Positions 36,527 through 46,142 of a DNA stretch of 64,000 nt are shown here, in pieces. Within the stretch, counting starts at the first letter, position 1. The number at the start of each line of letters is the position of its first letter. The position numbers were made by a program, and so were the translations under genes. The notes beneath the pieces were generated by a model. It was not told the origin of the DNA. It saw only the letters and a list, made by a program, of their open reading frames with translations, and ran no database searches. Source of the DNA: Acinetobacter corruptisaponis (GTDB taxonomy: Bacteria; Pseudomonadota; Gammaproteobacteria; Pseudomonadales; Moraxellaceae); NCBI RefSeq assembly GCF_030053775.1, contig NZ_CP125669.1:2165962-2229961 (forward strand). The letters are read 5' to 3'.

Positions 36527-37555
36527 TTACTTGCTCCAGTCATCAATTTCATTTCTCAAAAAGATATCTACCAACCAACCATGAATTGAGCATTTTTCAT
36601 ACAAATTTTGAGTAAGAGGCTCATAATCATTTAAAAAGAATTCTTTATCTAATTTAATATTTTTGCGATCAATCACAAAAATATTATTTGGATTATAAAA
36701 AGGATATCCAATAATATTCGTGTTTGTAGTAATCAGTTTCTTTCCTGCACCTAATGCTTCGAAAGTCCTCATAGTTAGACCTGTTTGTCCAGGATGACTA
36801 ATATCCAGAATTACATTTGACTTTTTATAAAAATCAATAATTTGATCCAAATTTAAACCTTTAAAACTTAACTTCTTATAGTCAAATTTATAAAAGGTTT
36901 TATCAAAAAATTTTTTATAAAAGTAGACAAATTTGCCTTGCATATAATAATAGTTAAATGAAATCAGGTCGTTTGAAACACACCACTCTGCAATTTTGCT
37001 GCTAATCACATATCTATCTGAATGGGCTGTTCCTAAAAATAAGAGGTCAATATCTATTTCCGTATTATTAGAACAAATATCTTTATATTTATCAGTAAAG
37101 TATAAAGGCCTAAAACCTATATTATACTCTTCAGCATCTTTTTGATCAAAAGTAAATCTCTTTTGGAAATATTTAAGAATTTCCAAGCCATGACTATGAT
37201 TATGAAAACTATCCCATGTATAAAATATCCGTATACATTCAGGTTGTAACTTTATAAAACGCTCAAGAAAGCTAGATGGAACAACCTCTCCTCGGTTAAC
37301 CAATAAAAAATCAAAACGCTCAGCTTGGATTTGTTCCAAAATAGAGTCATAATATTTTTGAATCTTCTTTTCTAAAAGATCCCTTTTTAAGCGGATGATT
37401 CCCTTAGTAAAGTTGTTATTTTTAGGTCTTTCATCGAAATAAGTGACCTGAGCACCATGTTTTTCTAATTGCTGAACAATACCTTTTTCCAAATCAAAAG
37501 TTTGTACACAAAAAAATAATATTTTTTTTCCCTTTAGATGCTCAAGTTCTTTCAT
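36527..37555 (-). CDS. Glycosyltransferase, CgeB-like
   Basis: A 342-aa predicted GT-B enzyme. It begins GKKILFFCVQTFDLEKGIV, has DFLLVNRGEVVPSSFLERF, then a central DIDLLFLGTAHSDRY and a donor-site block VILDISHPGQTGLTMRTFEALGAGK, with TFEALGAGKKLITTN typical of the CgeB/spore-protein glycosyltransferase family (GT1-like clan). Sugar and linkage unknown. It abuts the epimerase gene by one base and is low-GC, as usual for serotype-specific genes. Confidence 0.75.
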   Translation of the reverse strand: MKELEHLKGKKILFFCVQTFDLEKGIVQQLEKHGAQVTYFDERPKNNNFTKGIIRLKRDLLEKKIQKYYDSILEQIQAERFDFLLVNRGEVVPSSFLERFIKLQPECIRIFYTWDSFHNHSHGLEILKYFQKRFTFDQKDAEEYNIGFRPLYFTDKYKDICSNNTEIDIDLLFLGTAHSDRYVISSKIAEWCVSNDLISFNYYYMQGKFVYFYKKFFDKTFYKFDYKKLSFKGLNLDQIIDFYKKSNVILDISHPGQTGLTMRTFEALGAGKKLITTNTNIIGYPFYNPNNIFVIDRKNIKLDKEFFLNDYEPLTQNLYEKCSIHGWLVDIFLRNEIDDWSK

Positions 37556-38689
37556 TTACTTATACAAACCTTTAGATTTCATCTCATCAATTGATTTTTG
37601 ATAATTGTCTACTTGGATCTCTTGAGTGTTGACCCATTTCGTAAACTCTTTCAATCCCTCTTCAAAAGATATTTTTGGAGTAAATCCTAATAAATTTTTA
37701 ATTTTAGTCAAATCAGCATAATTATGACGTATGTCTCCTAGACGATAGTTGCCTGATATATTGATCTCAACGTTAATACCATAGTTTTTTACCAACCCAT
37801 TTGCAACGGCAAGGACATTCGTAGCTACTCCAGTTCCCACGTTAAATACTTGATTGTTTGCTGTATCTGATTCAAGTCCTAAAATCGTTGCCTCAACAAC
37901 ATCATCAATATATACAAAATCCCGACTTTCCAAGCCATCTTCAAATATATTAATGTTATTGCCATTTTTTATTTGTGTTGAAAAAATAGATAAAATACCT
38001 GTATATGGATTTTTTAAAGATTGACCTGGACCATAAACATTTTGATATCGAAAAGCCACACCTGCAACACCAATACTAGGACAAACTGTCAAGACCATTT
38101 GTTCTTGGTTTTGCTTGGTGATACCATAAACTGAAGACGGATGTATTTTTGACTCTTCATCTGTAGCAACCAATGTTAAGGTAGAAGAACCTGGATATTT
38201 AACTTCGAAATCAGCTCTATCCATTGACTCAGCATATCTATGTGTTGGGTAAACCACCCCCAGTTCTTCACTGACATACTTACCTTCCCCATATATAGAA
38301 CGCGAAGAAGCAACGATAACTTTCTTGACCGTGTGTAAAGAATTTACAAGTAAGTCAAGCATTAAGGCAGTGCCATTTATATTTACTTCTACATATTTTT
38401 GTATTTCATACATAGATTGTCCTGTACCAGTTTCAGCTGCTAAATGAATTATCGCATCTTGATCTTTCAATGCCGTGGTCCAATCAGCTATATTGGTTAC
38501 AGACCCTCGAATGAAATTAACCTTATCTTTAATACTCAAAAATAATGGTGATGTCTCTTCTGGATTATCACCATGAATTTGCGGAGACAAATTATCCAAG
38601 ACCGTAACACTATAACCTTTAAAAATGAGTTTTAAGGCCAAGTTAGAACCGATAAAGCCAGCTCCACCAGTAATTAGTACGTTCTTCAT
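37556..38689 (-). CDS. NAD-dependent epimerase, probable dTDP-L-rhamnose 4-epimerase
   Basis: From ATG 38689 (ATGA overlap with the acetyltransferase stop; GGGAG upstream) it has 377 residues. The NAD loop is [15 protein letters not shown], the catalytic serine block is VIVASSRSIYGEGKY, and the Y-x3-K motif is SSVYGITKQNQEQM. The block FRYQNVYGPGQSLKNPYTGI with FEDGLESRDFVYIDDV closely resembles Tll/WbiB-type enzymes that convert dTDP-L-rhamnose to dTDP-6-deoxy-L-talose. The complete rmlBDAC set in the same operon supplies the substrate. A UDP-sugar epimerase is the alternative. Confidence 0.75.
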   Translation of the reverse strand: MKNVLITGGAGFIGSNLALKLIFKGYSVTVLDNLSPQIHGDNPEETSPLFLSIKDKVNFIRGSVTNIADWTTALKDQDAIIHLAAETGTGQSMYEIQKYVEVNINGTALMLDLLVNSLHTVKKVIVASSRSIYGEGKYVSEELGVVYPTHRYAESMDRADFEVKYPGSSTLTLVATDEESKIHPSSVYGITKQNQEQMVLTVCPSIGVAGVAFRYQNVYGPGQSLKNPYTGILSIFSTQIKNGNNINIFEDGLESRDFVYIDDVVEATILGLESDTANNQVFNVGTGVATNVLAVANGLVKNYGINVEINISGNYRLGDIRHNYADLTKIKNLLGFTPKISFEEGLKEFTKWVNTQEIQVDNYQKSIDEMKSKGLYK

Positions 38690-39285
38690 TCGCAGATTTT
38701 CTCCCATCTCTGACTATCGAAATTATAACATTTTATTGGCTTGGCAGGAGTTCCAACTGCGATCACAAATGGAGGCAAACTCTTGGAAACCACAGAATTA
38801 GCACCAACAATAGTACCTCGTCCAATAGTAACTCCAGGTAAAACGGATACGAACTCACCTAGCCAAACGTTTTCTTCAATTTTTACAGGTTTACTGCTTA
38901 ATGGTCGATCAATAGGTAAAGTTATAGGGGAACTGTCATGTATATCCCCAGCATAGCTACCATGAGAGCAATCAGAAATATAAATTTTGCTCGCCATTAA
39001 TACATTATCCCCAATTTCTACAGAAGTTGATGCCGTAATGTGAACATAATCATTAAGCTGAACATTAGAACCAATTTTCAATAGCTTCGACTTGGTAGAG
39101 GTTAATGGAAAACACTCTAATCTACACCCAAAACCAGTCGTAAGGTTTTTACCAAAATCAATATTATGCTTATTTCTAATGTCAATTGGAAAACGGATAA
39201 GTCTAGCTTGAGGATAAAAAATTTTAGTTTTGAGAAAAAACCAAAATAATTTTATTGAGCCCCCTATACCATAAACTGAAATCAT
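38686..39285 (-). CDS. Left-handed beta-helix (hexapeptide) O-acetyltransferase
   Basis: A 199-aa acetyltransferase. The hexapeptide region runs from about residue 70 (NVQLNDYVHITASTSVEIGDNVLMASKIYISDCSH), with the catalytic histidine likely in ISDCSHGSY, to ENVWLGEFVSVLPGVTIGRGTIVGANSVVSKSLPP. The final PAKPIKCY is typical of WbbJ/Maa-type enzymes. It probably acetylates a sugar of the K unit; 6-deoxy-talose is often O-acetylated in known polysaccharides, which fits its coupling to the epimerase gene. It overlaps the upstream glycosyltransferase by 4 bases. Confidence 0.85.
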   Translation of the reverse strand: MISVYGIGGSIKLFWFFLKTKIFYPQARLIRFPIDIRNKHNIDFGKNLTTGFGCRLECFPLTSTKSKLLKIGSNVQLNDYVHITASTSVEIGDNVLMASKIYISDCSHGSYAGDIHDSSPITLPIDRPLSSKPVKIEENVWLGEFVSVLPGVTIGRGTIVGANSVVSKSLPPFVIAVGTPAKPIKCYNFDSQRWEKICE

Positions 39286-40082
39286 TTATTCAACCTAACT
39301 ATTATCTTACGCCTTAGATATTTTAATTCAGCAACAGCTCTTGCAACAATATATTGACTTAATGAAATTAAGTGCTTATTTTGTGCAAATTTAAGATTTT
39401 TAATAACACCACGATGCATTTCTTTTAAATTCGCACTTAAACCACTAACACCAAAACCAGACTTTCCATCACCATAGTTAATTACTTTCATATTCCAAAA
39501 ATAGCAATTGAATTTGCTGGCTACTCGAATAAAATAATTCCCTTCTTCTGCATACTTTTGATTTTCATCAAAATAACCAATCTCATCTAAAACATTTCTT
39601 TTTAGCATCACGGTTGAGGGTTGAAAATAATTTTTATAAATCAAATGGTTAATTGAGATTTTCAATAAATACCCATCTGGTAACCTATTTAAGTATAAGC
39701 CATCAAAAGCGCATCCCAGAAAATCTATTTCAGGTCTAGCTTTTAAAAGTCCAACCTGTTTTTCTATTTTGTCATGAAACCATTCATCATCAGAATCAAG
39801 AAAAGCTAAAAGCTCTCCATTTGCAGCACGCATTCCTGTATTTCTAGCTTTCGATACTCCACCATTCAGCTGATTTAGCAAAATAACATTTAGTTCTTTA
39901 TTTTTATTAATATAATCCTCAACGAGAGCCCTACTATTATCCTTAGAACCATCGTTAACCACAATTACTTCATATTTGCATTTTAGAGTTTGATTTCTTA
40001 TTGAATCTAAAACCCTTATTATTGTATCTGAAGCATTATACATTGGTACAATAACAGAAATTAAAAGAGAATTTCTTTCCAT
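39282..40082 (-). CDS. GT2-family glycosyltransferase
   Basis: A 266-aa GT-A enzyme. SVIVPMYNASDTIIRVLDSI at residues 9-28, VVNDGSKDNSRALV near 41, RNTGMRAANGELLAFLDSDDEW near 80-100 with the metal-binding DSDD, and a late EEGNYFIRVASKFN providing the acidic catalytic residues. It belongs to the family 2 inverting enzymes. It transfers one sugar of the K unit. Overlaps its upstream neighbour by 22 bases. Confidence 0.87.
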   Translation of the reverse strand: MERNSLLISVIVPMYNASDTIIRVLDSIRNQTLKCKYEVIVVNDGSKDNSRALVEDYINKNKELNVILLNQLNGGVSKARNTGMRAANGELLAFLDSDDEWFHDKIEKQVGLLKARPEIDFLGCAFDGLYLNRLPDGYLLKISINHLIYKNYFQPSTVMLKRNVLDEIGYFDENQKYAEEGNYFIRVASKFNCYFWNMKVINYGDGKSGFGVSGLSANLKEMHRGVIKNLKFAQNKHLISLSQYIVARAVAELKYLRRKIIVRLNK

Positions 40083-41143
40083 TTATTTAGTACAACCTCA
40101 TCATTCCACTTTAAACTAGTGTTATAAGCACCAGTTGCAAACTTATTTAATTTCTCAGGATCAGTGAGCAAACTCAGAGTAGCATCTCTTAGATGATCAA
40201 AATCATCCATAGGTACTAGGTACCCATTTACCTCATTTTCAATTATATCTCTCGGACCAGAAGGACAATCATAAGAAATACAAGGCAAACCAAATGATAT
40301 TGCTTCCAATAGAACCATACCAAACCCTTCAGAGTGAGAGGTTAGCATAAAAATAGATGAAGCCTTATAGTATTTATCAACATTTTTAATTGGTGGTAGT
40401 ATTTTTACATAATCTTGTAACTCAAGAGCAACTATTTTGCCCTCAAACTGTTTTTTTAAGTTTCCATCTCCAACTAAATGTAATTCCCAATTCTTTATAT
40501 TATCCTCGTATATAATTTTATGCCATAAATCAATCATAATCCATTGACGTTTTGCTTCTGTCATTCGTCCAATGGATAAAACTACTTTTTTTGATAAGTC
40601 GCTACATTCATAATTTAGAGATGATTTAAAGTGTGGGATATATTTAACTGGAAAGTTCAAATCCGCGTATACTTTTGCATCACTACGTGTAGGAACAATA
40701 TAAACACGAGCTTTATGATATAACCATTTTTTTATTTGCTTGTAAATTAAGTTATATGCATTTATCCCTCCATGCTCAGAAATAATCACATTTTTATTAA
40801 TCCCATGTGCTAAAAAAAATTCTAAAACATTTAATGGATGAGCTAGATAGTAGAGATCATATTTATTTAAAGTCAAATGATGCTTTAATTTAGCAACACT
40901 TTGGACTAGATTTATACTCACCTGACCAATTCTTTTAGTTCTGCTACCCATATTAAGCTTAAGCTCTGAATCCAAAGAAATTAACTTAATTTTTTCTGAA
41001 AGTGGATAATGACTATATGCTTGATCTTTAACTAAAATTGTAACTTCAAGAAAATCACTAAAATGATTGGCTAGGGTGCTAATCACTCTTTCAATCCCAC
41101 CAGCTGGAGTCATACTTGTAAAATAAAATAAAATTTTCATCAA
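40061..41143 (-). CDS. GT4-family glycosyltransferase
   Basis: A 360-aa GT-B retaining enzyme. The N-terminal glycine loop is FTSMTPAGGIERVISTLANHF, VVLSIGRMTEAKRQW near 187 begins the donor domain, and the E-x7-E block is LTSHSEGFGMVLLEAISFGLPCISYDCPSGPRD near 273. The latter is a full match to WcaE/RfaG-type family 4 proteins. DCPSGPRDII suggests similarity to N-acetylgalactosamine or galactose transferases, but specificity is not certain. Confidence 0.88.
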   Translation of the reverse strand: MMKILFYFTSMTPAGGIERVISTLANHFSDFLEVTILVKDQAYSHYPLSEKIKLISLDSELKLNMGSRTKRIGQVSINLVQSVAKLKHHLTLNKYDLYYLAHPLNVLEFFLAHGINKNVIISEHGGINAYNLIYKQIKKWLYHKARVYIVPTRSDAKVYADLNFPVKYIPHFKSSLNYECSDLSKKVVLSIGRMTEAKRQWIMIDLWHKIIYEDNIKNWELHLVGDGNLKKQFEGKIVALELQDYVKILPPIKNVDKYYKASSIFMLTSHSEGFGMVLLEAISFGLPCISYDCPSGPRDIIENEVNGYLVPMDDFDHLRDATLSLLTDPEKLNKFATGAYNTSLKWNDEVVLNKWKEILF

Positions 41144-41145
41144 TA

Positions 41146-42210
41146 TTACTCAAAGAATACTTTATAAGGATAGATATAGTTACCTTGTCGTTCAGATAGA
41201 GCTCCCAAATAACTATATAATGACAACATATATAGTCCAGCTAAAATTAGGTAAACAAAAAATCTCAACAGATCATTATTCTTAAATGTTTTACAAATAT
41301 AGTAAACGACCAGAATAGATTCTGTCCACAAAAAATAAGCTTTCAATCTAAAAGATAACTGAGGAATTTCATTAAATAAAGTACCAACAATTATCCCTAA
41401 TATATAAATATTGAGGAAGATTTTAATTATTTTATCATCTTGTCTGGAAGAAAATAAAACAAAAATAAAGCCTAATAGTAACTGCCTAAAAGACAAGGCA
41501 GCAAAAACATCTTCTTGTACATAAATATCTAATTTGTTTAATGCAAATCCTGGAAGAGAAAGATATCCTAACACCAAGCTTACTAATTGAATATCAATTT
41601 TTAAAACAGAAACTAAAGTAGCAAGACTTAAAATAAAATATAAAAATATTTTTCTACATGAATAATAAATAAAAAAATATAATGGCAATAAAACCAAAGC
41701 AGACAAATGAAATAATGATGCAAATATTATAAAAAAACAATAAGGTATAAACTTTCTCTCCATCAAGTAAGGTAATGAAGTCATAAAAAATGCCATTGCC
41801 AAAGCTTGCCTTATGGCAATAAAGTCATATAAGAAAAACATCGAACAATAATATATTAATATTGAAAATGCAAAATTCTTAGAGTTATTTAGGAAAAAAT
41901 TTATTTTCAGCGTAATTGAAAACAACGCTATTAAAAATATGACCCATTGAAAATCTAAATTCAAACAAGCTATGATCTTGTTAAAATAAAAAAAAGCTGG
42001 TTCAACACCCAAATTAATATTATTTCTAGCACCATTAAATATATCTATATAATTGGAGTAATCAGGATCAATATCTCCTCTCAATCCTGTAAAAGAAACT
42101 AAGATAAAAATTAAAATAATATAAACCAATATTTTTAAATTATTATTACGAAATTTATCCAACATTATAGAAAAAACCAGCATTATAGCTGCTATTAAAA
42201 AATATAGCAT
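41146..42210 (-). CDS. wzy: K-unit polymerase Wzy (EpsG-like)
   Basis: A 354-aa protein with about ten hydrophobic helices, starting MLYFLIAAIMLVFSIM. The loop FTGLRGDIDPDYSNYIDIF near residue 40 is the hallmark of EpsG-type polymerases, and IAIRQALAMAFFMTSLPYLM near 133 is the conserved RQ-A segment. It polymerises K units at the periplasmic face. Very low GC, as usual for serotype-specific wzy. No catalytic proof is possible, but gene context between glycosyltransferases with a wzx nearby is convincing. Confidence 0.85.
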   Translation of the reverse strand: MLYFLIAAIMLVFSIMLDKFRNNNLKILVYIILIFILVSFTGLRGDIDPDYSNYIDIFNGARNNINLGVEPAFFYFNKIIACLNLDFQWVIFLIALFSITLKINFFLNNSKNFAFSILIYYCSMFFLYDFIAIRQALAMAFFMTSLPYLMERKFIPYCFFIIFASLFHLSALVLLPLYFFIYYSCRKIFLYFILSLATLVSVLKIDIQLVSLVLGYLSLPGFALNKLDIYVQEDVFAALSFRQLLLGFIFVLFSSRQDDKIIKIFLNIYILGIIVGTLFNEIPQLSFRLKAYFLWTESILVVYYICKTFKNNDLLRFFVYLILAGLYMLSLYSYLGALSERQGNYIYPYKVFFE

Positions 42211-42253
42211 TATAAATTTCCCAAAATAATTAATAAAAATATTAAACTAAAAT

Positions 42254-43150
42254 TCATTTTCGTCTAAACCAATGATAAAAAATCAGCCAATAATTAAATT
42301 TCTCTTTTTTACCAATCAATTTAAAAACAAACAATCTTTGCAAAATCGTCAAGTAAAAAATAAAATCAGATACAATAAGTCCAATTTTTGTTTTATTTTT
42401 TAAATAATACTTCTTCTTACTCTCATAAGTCCAATCTAACTTAATTTCTTTAACTGCCTCTGAAGCACCCTCAAGATGAATAATTTTACTTTTTGGCACA
42501 ATAAATGTTTCGTAATTCTTCTGCCTTACTCTAAATAATAAATCGGTTTCCTCATAATACATAAAGAAATTTTCATCAAAGCCACCCAATTCATCAAAAA
42601 GCTTTTTTGAAATCATTAAGTCAGCCCCAGAAATATTACCATTTATCTTAATTGGTAATTTATCATAACAATAGTTAATATTATTTCCATATATTAATTT
42701 TGACAATATATTAAAAAACAAATAATCAATATCAGATAACAATGATGGCATAAATCTAGTAAAAGATGTAGCAGGCTCCAAATCTATATCACATAAGTTT
42801 CCACCACATGCCCCAGCATTTTTATTCTCAACCATAAATTTATATAAAACATAAATCGAATTATCTATAACAATAGTATCTGAATTTAATAAAAAAATAA
42901 ATTGACCTTTAGCAACTTTATTTCCAATATTATTAGCAATCCCAAATCCACTATTATTTTCATTCAAAACCAATGTAACTTGTGGATAAATTAGGTTAAG
43001 TTGCTCAATATTTCGATTTGGAGAATTATTATCTACTACAATAATTTCAAAAGTTATATTTTTTGTATGCTTAAGGACAGACTCTATACACTGTAGAACC
43101 AGATCATATGTATTGTAATTTACAATAATAATTGATACATCTATTGTCAT
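42254..43150 (-). CDS. GT2-family glycosyltransferase, rhamnosyltransferase-like
   Basis: A 298-aa GT-A protein of the WbbL/RfbF type. VSIIIVNYNTYDLVLQCIESV, IIVVDNNSPNRNIEQL, NNSGFGIANNIGNKVAKGQFIFLLNSDT near 70-95, and the late FFMYYEETDLLFRVRQKNY near 200. This ED-x-DLxxR arrangement is typical for enzymes using dTDP-L-rhamnose and related donors, which fits the rml genes of the locus. C-terminal basic helix follows. Confidence 0.87.
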   Translation of the reverse strand: MTIDVSIIIVNYNTYDLVLQCIESVLKHTKNITFEIIVVDNNSPNRNIEQLNLIYPQVTLVLNENNSGFGIANNIGNKVAKGQFIFLLNSDTIVIDNSIYVLYKFMVENKNAGACGGNLCDIDLEPATSFTRFMPSLLSDIDYLFFNILSKLIYGNNINYCYDKLPIKINGNISGADLMISKKLFDELGGFDENFFMYYEETDLLFRVRQKNYETFIVPKSKIIHLEGASEAVKEIKLDWTYESKKKYYLKNKTKIGLIVSDFIFYLTILQRLFVFKLIGKKEKFNYWLIFYHWFRRK

Positions 43151-43304
43151 TTCTAAAACCTCAACAATTTATAGATAATTAAAAAATATAAAATCTTGAA
43201 GTAAGCTAACAAGACAGGCCTTTACATTCTTCATTGAAATAACTATATCTAAGCAAGTAATGAAAAAATTTCATCTTTCTCTTCTTTCCTAATTTTAATA
43301 TATT

Positions 43305-44588
43305 TTAGTCTTCTATTCTAGAAAAAATATTTTTACTACTGTTATTATCTCGCAAATATTTATTAAAGTAATAGACCATCAATATTGCGACTAAACTTTC
43401 TGTCAACAATACAGCTATACTTGTTCCCTGCGCTTGAAAAAAATATGCTAAAAAAGATACCAGACATATAGCAAATATCCCTGCTACTATATATATATTC
43501 TGAAAAATTTGTTTTGTTTTACTATTATCAATATATGCAATTAACCCCAACTGACCTGCTATCCCACCTATGGCAACAGCAATCGGCACAGGAGATAATA
43601 TTTTTAATAAATTACTTAAGCCCTCATACTCAACACCAATTTTTTTCTCAATAAATGATGAAAAAATAAATATAATAAGAGATAAAAATGTCATCAAGGC
43701 TATACTAAATTTAAATACATTTCTTAATAAACTTAGAGCTTTTTCTTGGTCTTGAGATGAAATATTAGCAATCTTTGGATAATATACCTGATTGATAGGG
43801 GTATAAAATAGTAAGCTTATTGCACGAATAATCTTATCGGCCGCGGTATAGATACCAACAATCGCAGGCGTTGCAAACAAACCCAATATAACAACAAATA
43901 GTTGGGTATAAATGGAAATTGAAGCAGTAGATAGAAAAAATGGAAAACTTTCCTTTATTTCAAATTTTATACTTTCTAGTGATATTTTCGCCTTATCAAT
44001 CATCTTATTTTTGAAAATCCAAAAAATTGATATAAATGCAATAACCATGTACACAAAAGAATTTATAAATATAGCTTTAACATAGTCTTGAGAGGTTTGT
44101 ACAAAATAAAAAATCGTTGGTAAAATTAAAATACGACAAAACATACTCAAAATTGATAAAAACCTAATATTCCCTATTCCCTGATAAAACCATGTGAAAG
44201 TATAAGTATTACCTAAAAGCATTGGTAAAGAACATAATAGAGCAATTTTATATTCATCAAACTTTGAAATATTTATTATAAAAATAAAAATAAAAATACT
44301 AACAATCAACAAAATAGTTTTAGCAAAAATAGTAGAATAAAATATACGACTCAAAACCAACTTATTGTCTTTATGAACTGCAACTCTTTTTGTTGCACTC
44401 ATATTAAAACCAAAATCCACAAACAATATCAAAAACTGAATTATAGCTGTCGAAAAACCAATTAATCCATATGACTTAACCCCTAGCTTAATCATTAGAT
44501 ATGGCATTAATAATATTGGTATCGCATAATTCATACCTTGCAATACAAAAAGGTATAAAGTATCCTTTTGCGCGCTACTTATTTTCAT
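43305..44588 (-). CDS. wzx: K-unit flippase Wzx
   Basis: A 427-aa integral membrane protein of the MOP/PST superfamily with about twelve helices. It starts SSAQKDTLYLFVLQGMNYAIPILLMPYLMIKLG, the conserved entry segment of O-antigen/K-unit flippases, and contains GFSTAIIQFLILFVDFGFNMSATKRVA near 43-70, a Wzx signature. The spacer 43151-43304 downstream is AT-rich and empty. It moves undecaprenyl-linked K units across the inner membrane. Confidence 0.9.
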   Translation of the reverse strand: MKISSAQKDTLYLFVLQGMNYAIPILLMPYLMIKLGVKSYGLIGFSTAIIQFLILFVDFGFNMSATKRVAVHKDNKLVLSRIFYSTIFAKTILLIVSIFIFIFIINISKFDEYKIALLCSLPMLLGNTYTFTWFYQGIGNIRFLSILSMFCRILILPTIFYFVQTSQDYVKAIFINSFVYMVIAFISIFWIFKNKMIDKAKISLESIKFEIKESFPFFLSTASISIYTQLFVVILGLFATPAIVGIYTAADKIIRAISLLFYTPINQVYYPKIANISSQDQEKALSLLRNVFKFSIALMTFLSLIIFIFSSFIEKKIGVEYEGLSNLLKILSPVPIAVAIGGIAGQLGLIAYIDNSKTKQIFQNIYIVAGIFAICLVSFLAYFFQAQGTSIAVLLTESLVAILMVYYFNKYLRDNNSSKNIFSRIED

Positions 44589-44648
44589 AACTCATAAATA
44601 CCAACTTGTTAATTCAAGAATTTACTCCCATTTCTATAAAGAGCCCTA

Positions 44649-45212
44649 TTAAAATAATTTTGAATCTTCAAGTTTAGAAGCTATTTGATCCTTAGTACTA
44701 ACCAAAACCTCATCCATCTCATCTATTGGCCATTCAATTCCGATACGAGGGTCATTCCAAATAATCGCTCCCTCACTTTCCTTATGATAGTAATTTGTTG
44801 TTTTATATAAAAACTGAGTATTATCTTCAAGTGCAATAAACCCATGAGCAAACCCAGCTGGAATCCAGAATTGCTTATGATTTTCACCTGTTAATTCCAC
44901 ACCTACCCATTGTCCAAATGTTGGTGATTCTTGTCGAATATCGACTGCCACATCCCAGGCCCGTCCTTGAACAACGCGAACAAGTTTACCTTGGGCATAT
45001 GGATTTAGTTGATAATGCAATCCTCTTAATACACCTTTTTGTGAATAAGAATGATTATCCTGAACAAAATGTGGAACTTCAAGACCACGCTCAACCAGAG
45101 CCTGCTCAAAGTTTTTTTGGTTAAAACTCTCCATAAACCAACCACGCTCATCTCCAAATACACGAGGTTCAAGGATGAGTAGGCCTTTAATTTTTGTTTC
45201 AATAATATTCAT
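44649..45212 (-). CDS. rmlC: dTDP-4-dehydrorhamnose 3,5-epimerase
   Basis: A 187-aa cupin enzyme, third step of dTDP-L-rhamnose synthesis. MNIIETKIKGLLILEPRVFGDERGWF, QDNHSYSQKGVLRGLHYQLNP with the catalytic His near 65, VVQGRAWDVAVDIRQESPTFGQW, and WIPAGFAHGFIALED near 115 are all canonical. Length is normal. Follows rmlA after about 42 bases. Confidence 0.95.
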   Translation of the reverse strand: MNIIETKIKGLLILEPRVFGDERGWFMESFNQKNFEQALVERGLEVPHFVQDNHSYSQKGVLRGLHYQLNPYAQGKLVRVVQGRAWDVAVDIRQESPTFGQWVGVELTGENHKQFWIPAGFAHGFIALEDNTQFLYKTTNYYHKESEGAIIWNDPRIGIEWPIDEMDEVLVSTKDQIASKLEDSKLF

Positions 45213-45254
45213 TCATTTCACTCAAATAGTTTATATTTACACTTTAATAGAGAT

Positions 45255-46142
45255 TTACTGTTCCTGATATAATTTCAATAAATATTGACCATAACCTGTT
45301 TTCTTGAAGAAATTAGCTCTAATCAATAACTGCTCTTTATTGATCCAGCCATTGTAAAATGCAATTTCTTCTAAACACGCAACTTTCAACCCTTGGCGAT
45401 GCTCAATCGTCTGAACAAACTGACTCGCTTCCAACAAAGAATCATGCGTACCTGTATCCAACCAGGCAAAACCACGTCCCAACAATTCAACATTTAGCTC
45501 TTGCTGTTGTAAATAAATATTATTTACATCAGTAATTTCCAGCTCTCCGCGATGCGATGGCTTAATATTTTTAGAAATTTCAACAACTTTATTATCGTAA
45601 AAATAAAGTCCTGTAACTGCATAATTTGATTTTGGCTGCTCAGGCTTCTCTTCAATACTTAATGCCTTACCTGAAGCATTAAAATCCACCACACCAAAAC
45701 GTTCTGGATCATTTACATAATAACCAAATACAGTCGCTCCACTTTCTCTTGCTGCTGCACGTAATAACTGTTCACTAAAGTGTTGACCATAAAAAATATT
45801 ATCACCCAGAATCAAACAGACATCATCATCACCAATAAACTCTTCACCGATAATAAATGCCTGAGCCAGCCCATCAGGCGATGGCTGAACCTTATATGAA
45901 AGTTTTAAACCGATCTCTTCGCCTGTACCTAACATTTTTTCATAGTTTGGCAGATCTTCTGGGGTCGATATAATTAATATCTCATTAATACCAGCTAACA
46001 TTAAGACTGAAAGCGGATAATAAATCATTGGTTTATCATAAATTGGGAGTAACTGTTTTGATGTACCCATTGTGATGGGATATAAACGAGTCCCTGAACC
46101 ACCAGCAAGAATTATACCTTTACGTTGTTGTTTTGGGTTCAT
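45255..46142 (-). CDS. rmlA: Glucose-1-phosphate thymidylyltransferase
   Basis: From ATG 46142 (ATGA overlap with the rmlD stop, AAAGGAG upstream) a 295-aa enzyme making dTDP-glucose. [23 protein letters not shown] is the nucleotide loop, followed by [29 protein letters not shown] near 107, [29 protein letters not shown] near 158 and [17 protein letters not shown] near 220. All are canonical. A longer frame from 46184 has no support. Confidence 0.95.
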   Translation of the reverse strand: MNPKQQRKGIILAGGSGTRLYPITMGTSKQLLPIYDKPMIYYPLSVLMLAGINEILIISTPEDLPNYEKMLGTGEEIGLKLSYKVQPSPDGLAQAFIIGEEFIGDDDVCLILGDNIFYGQHFSEQLLRAAARESGATVFGYYVNDPERFGVVDFNASGKALSIEEKPEQPKSNYAVTGLYFYDNKVVEISKNIKPSHRGELEITDVNNIYLQQQELNVELLGRGFAWLDTGTHDSLLEASQFVQTIEHRQGLKVACLEEIAFYNGWINKEQLLIRANFFKKTGYGQYLLKLYQEQ

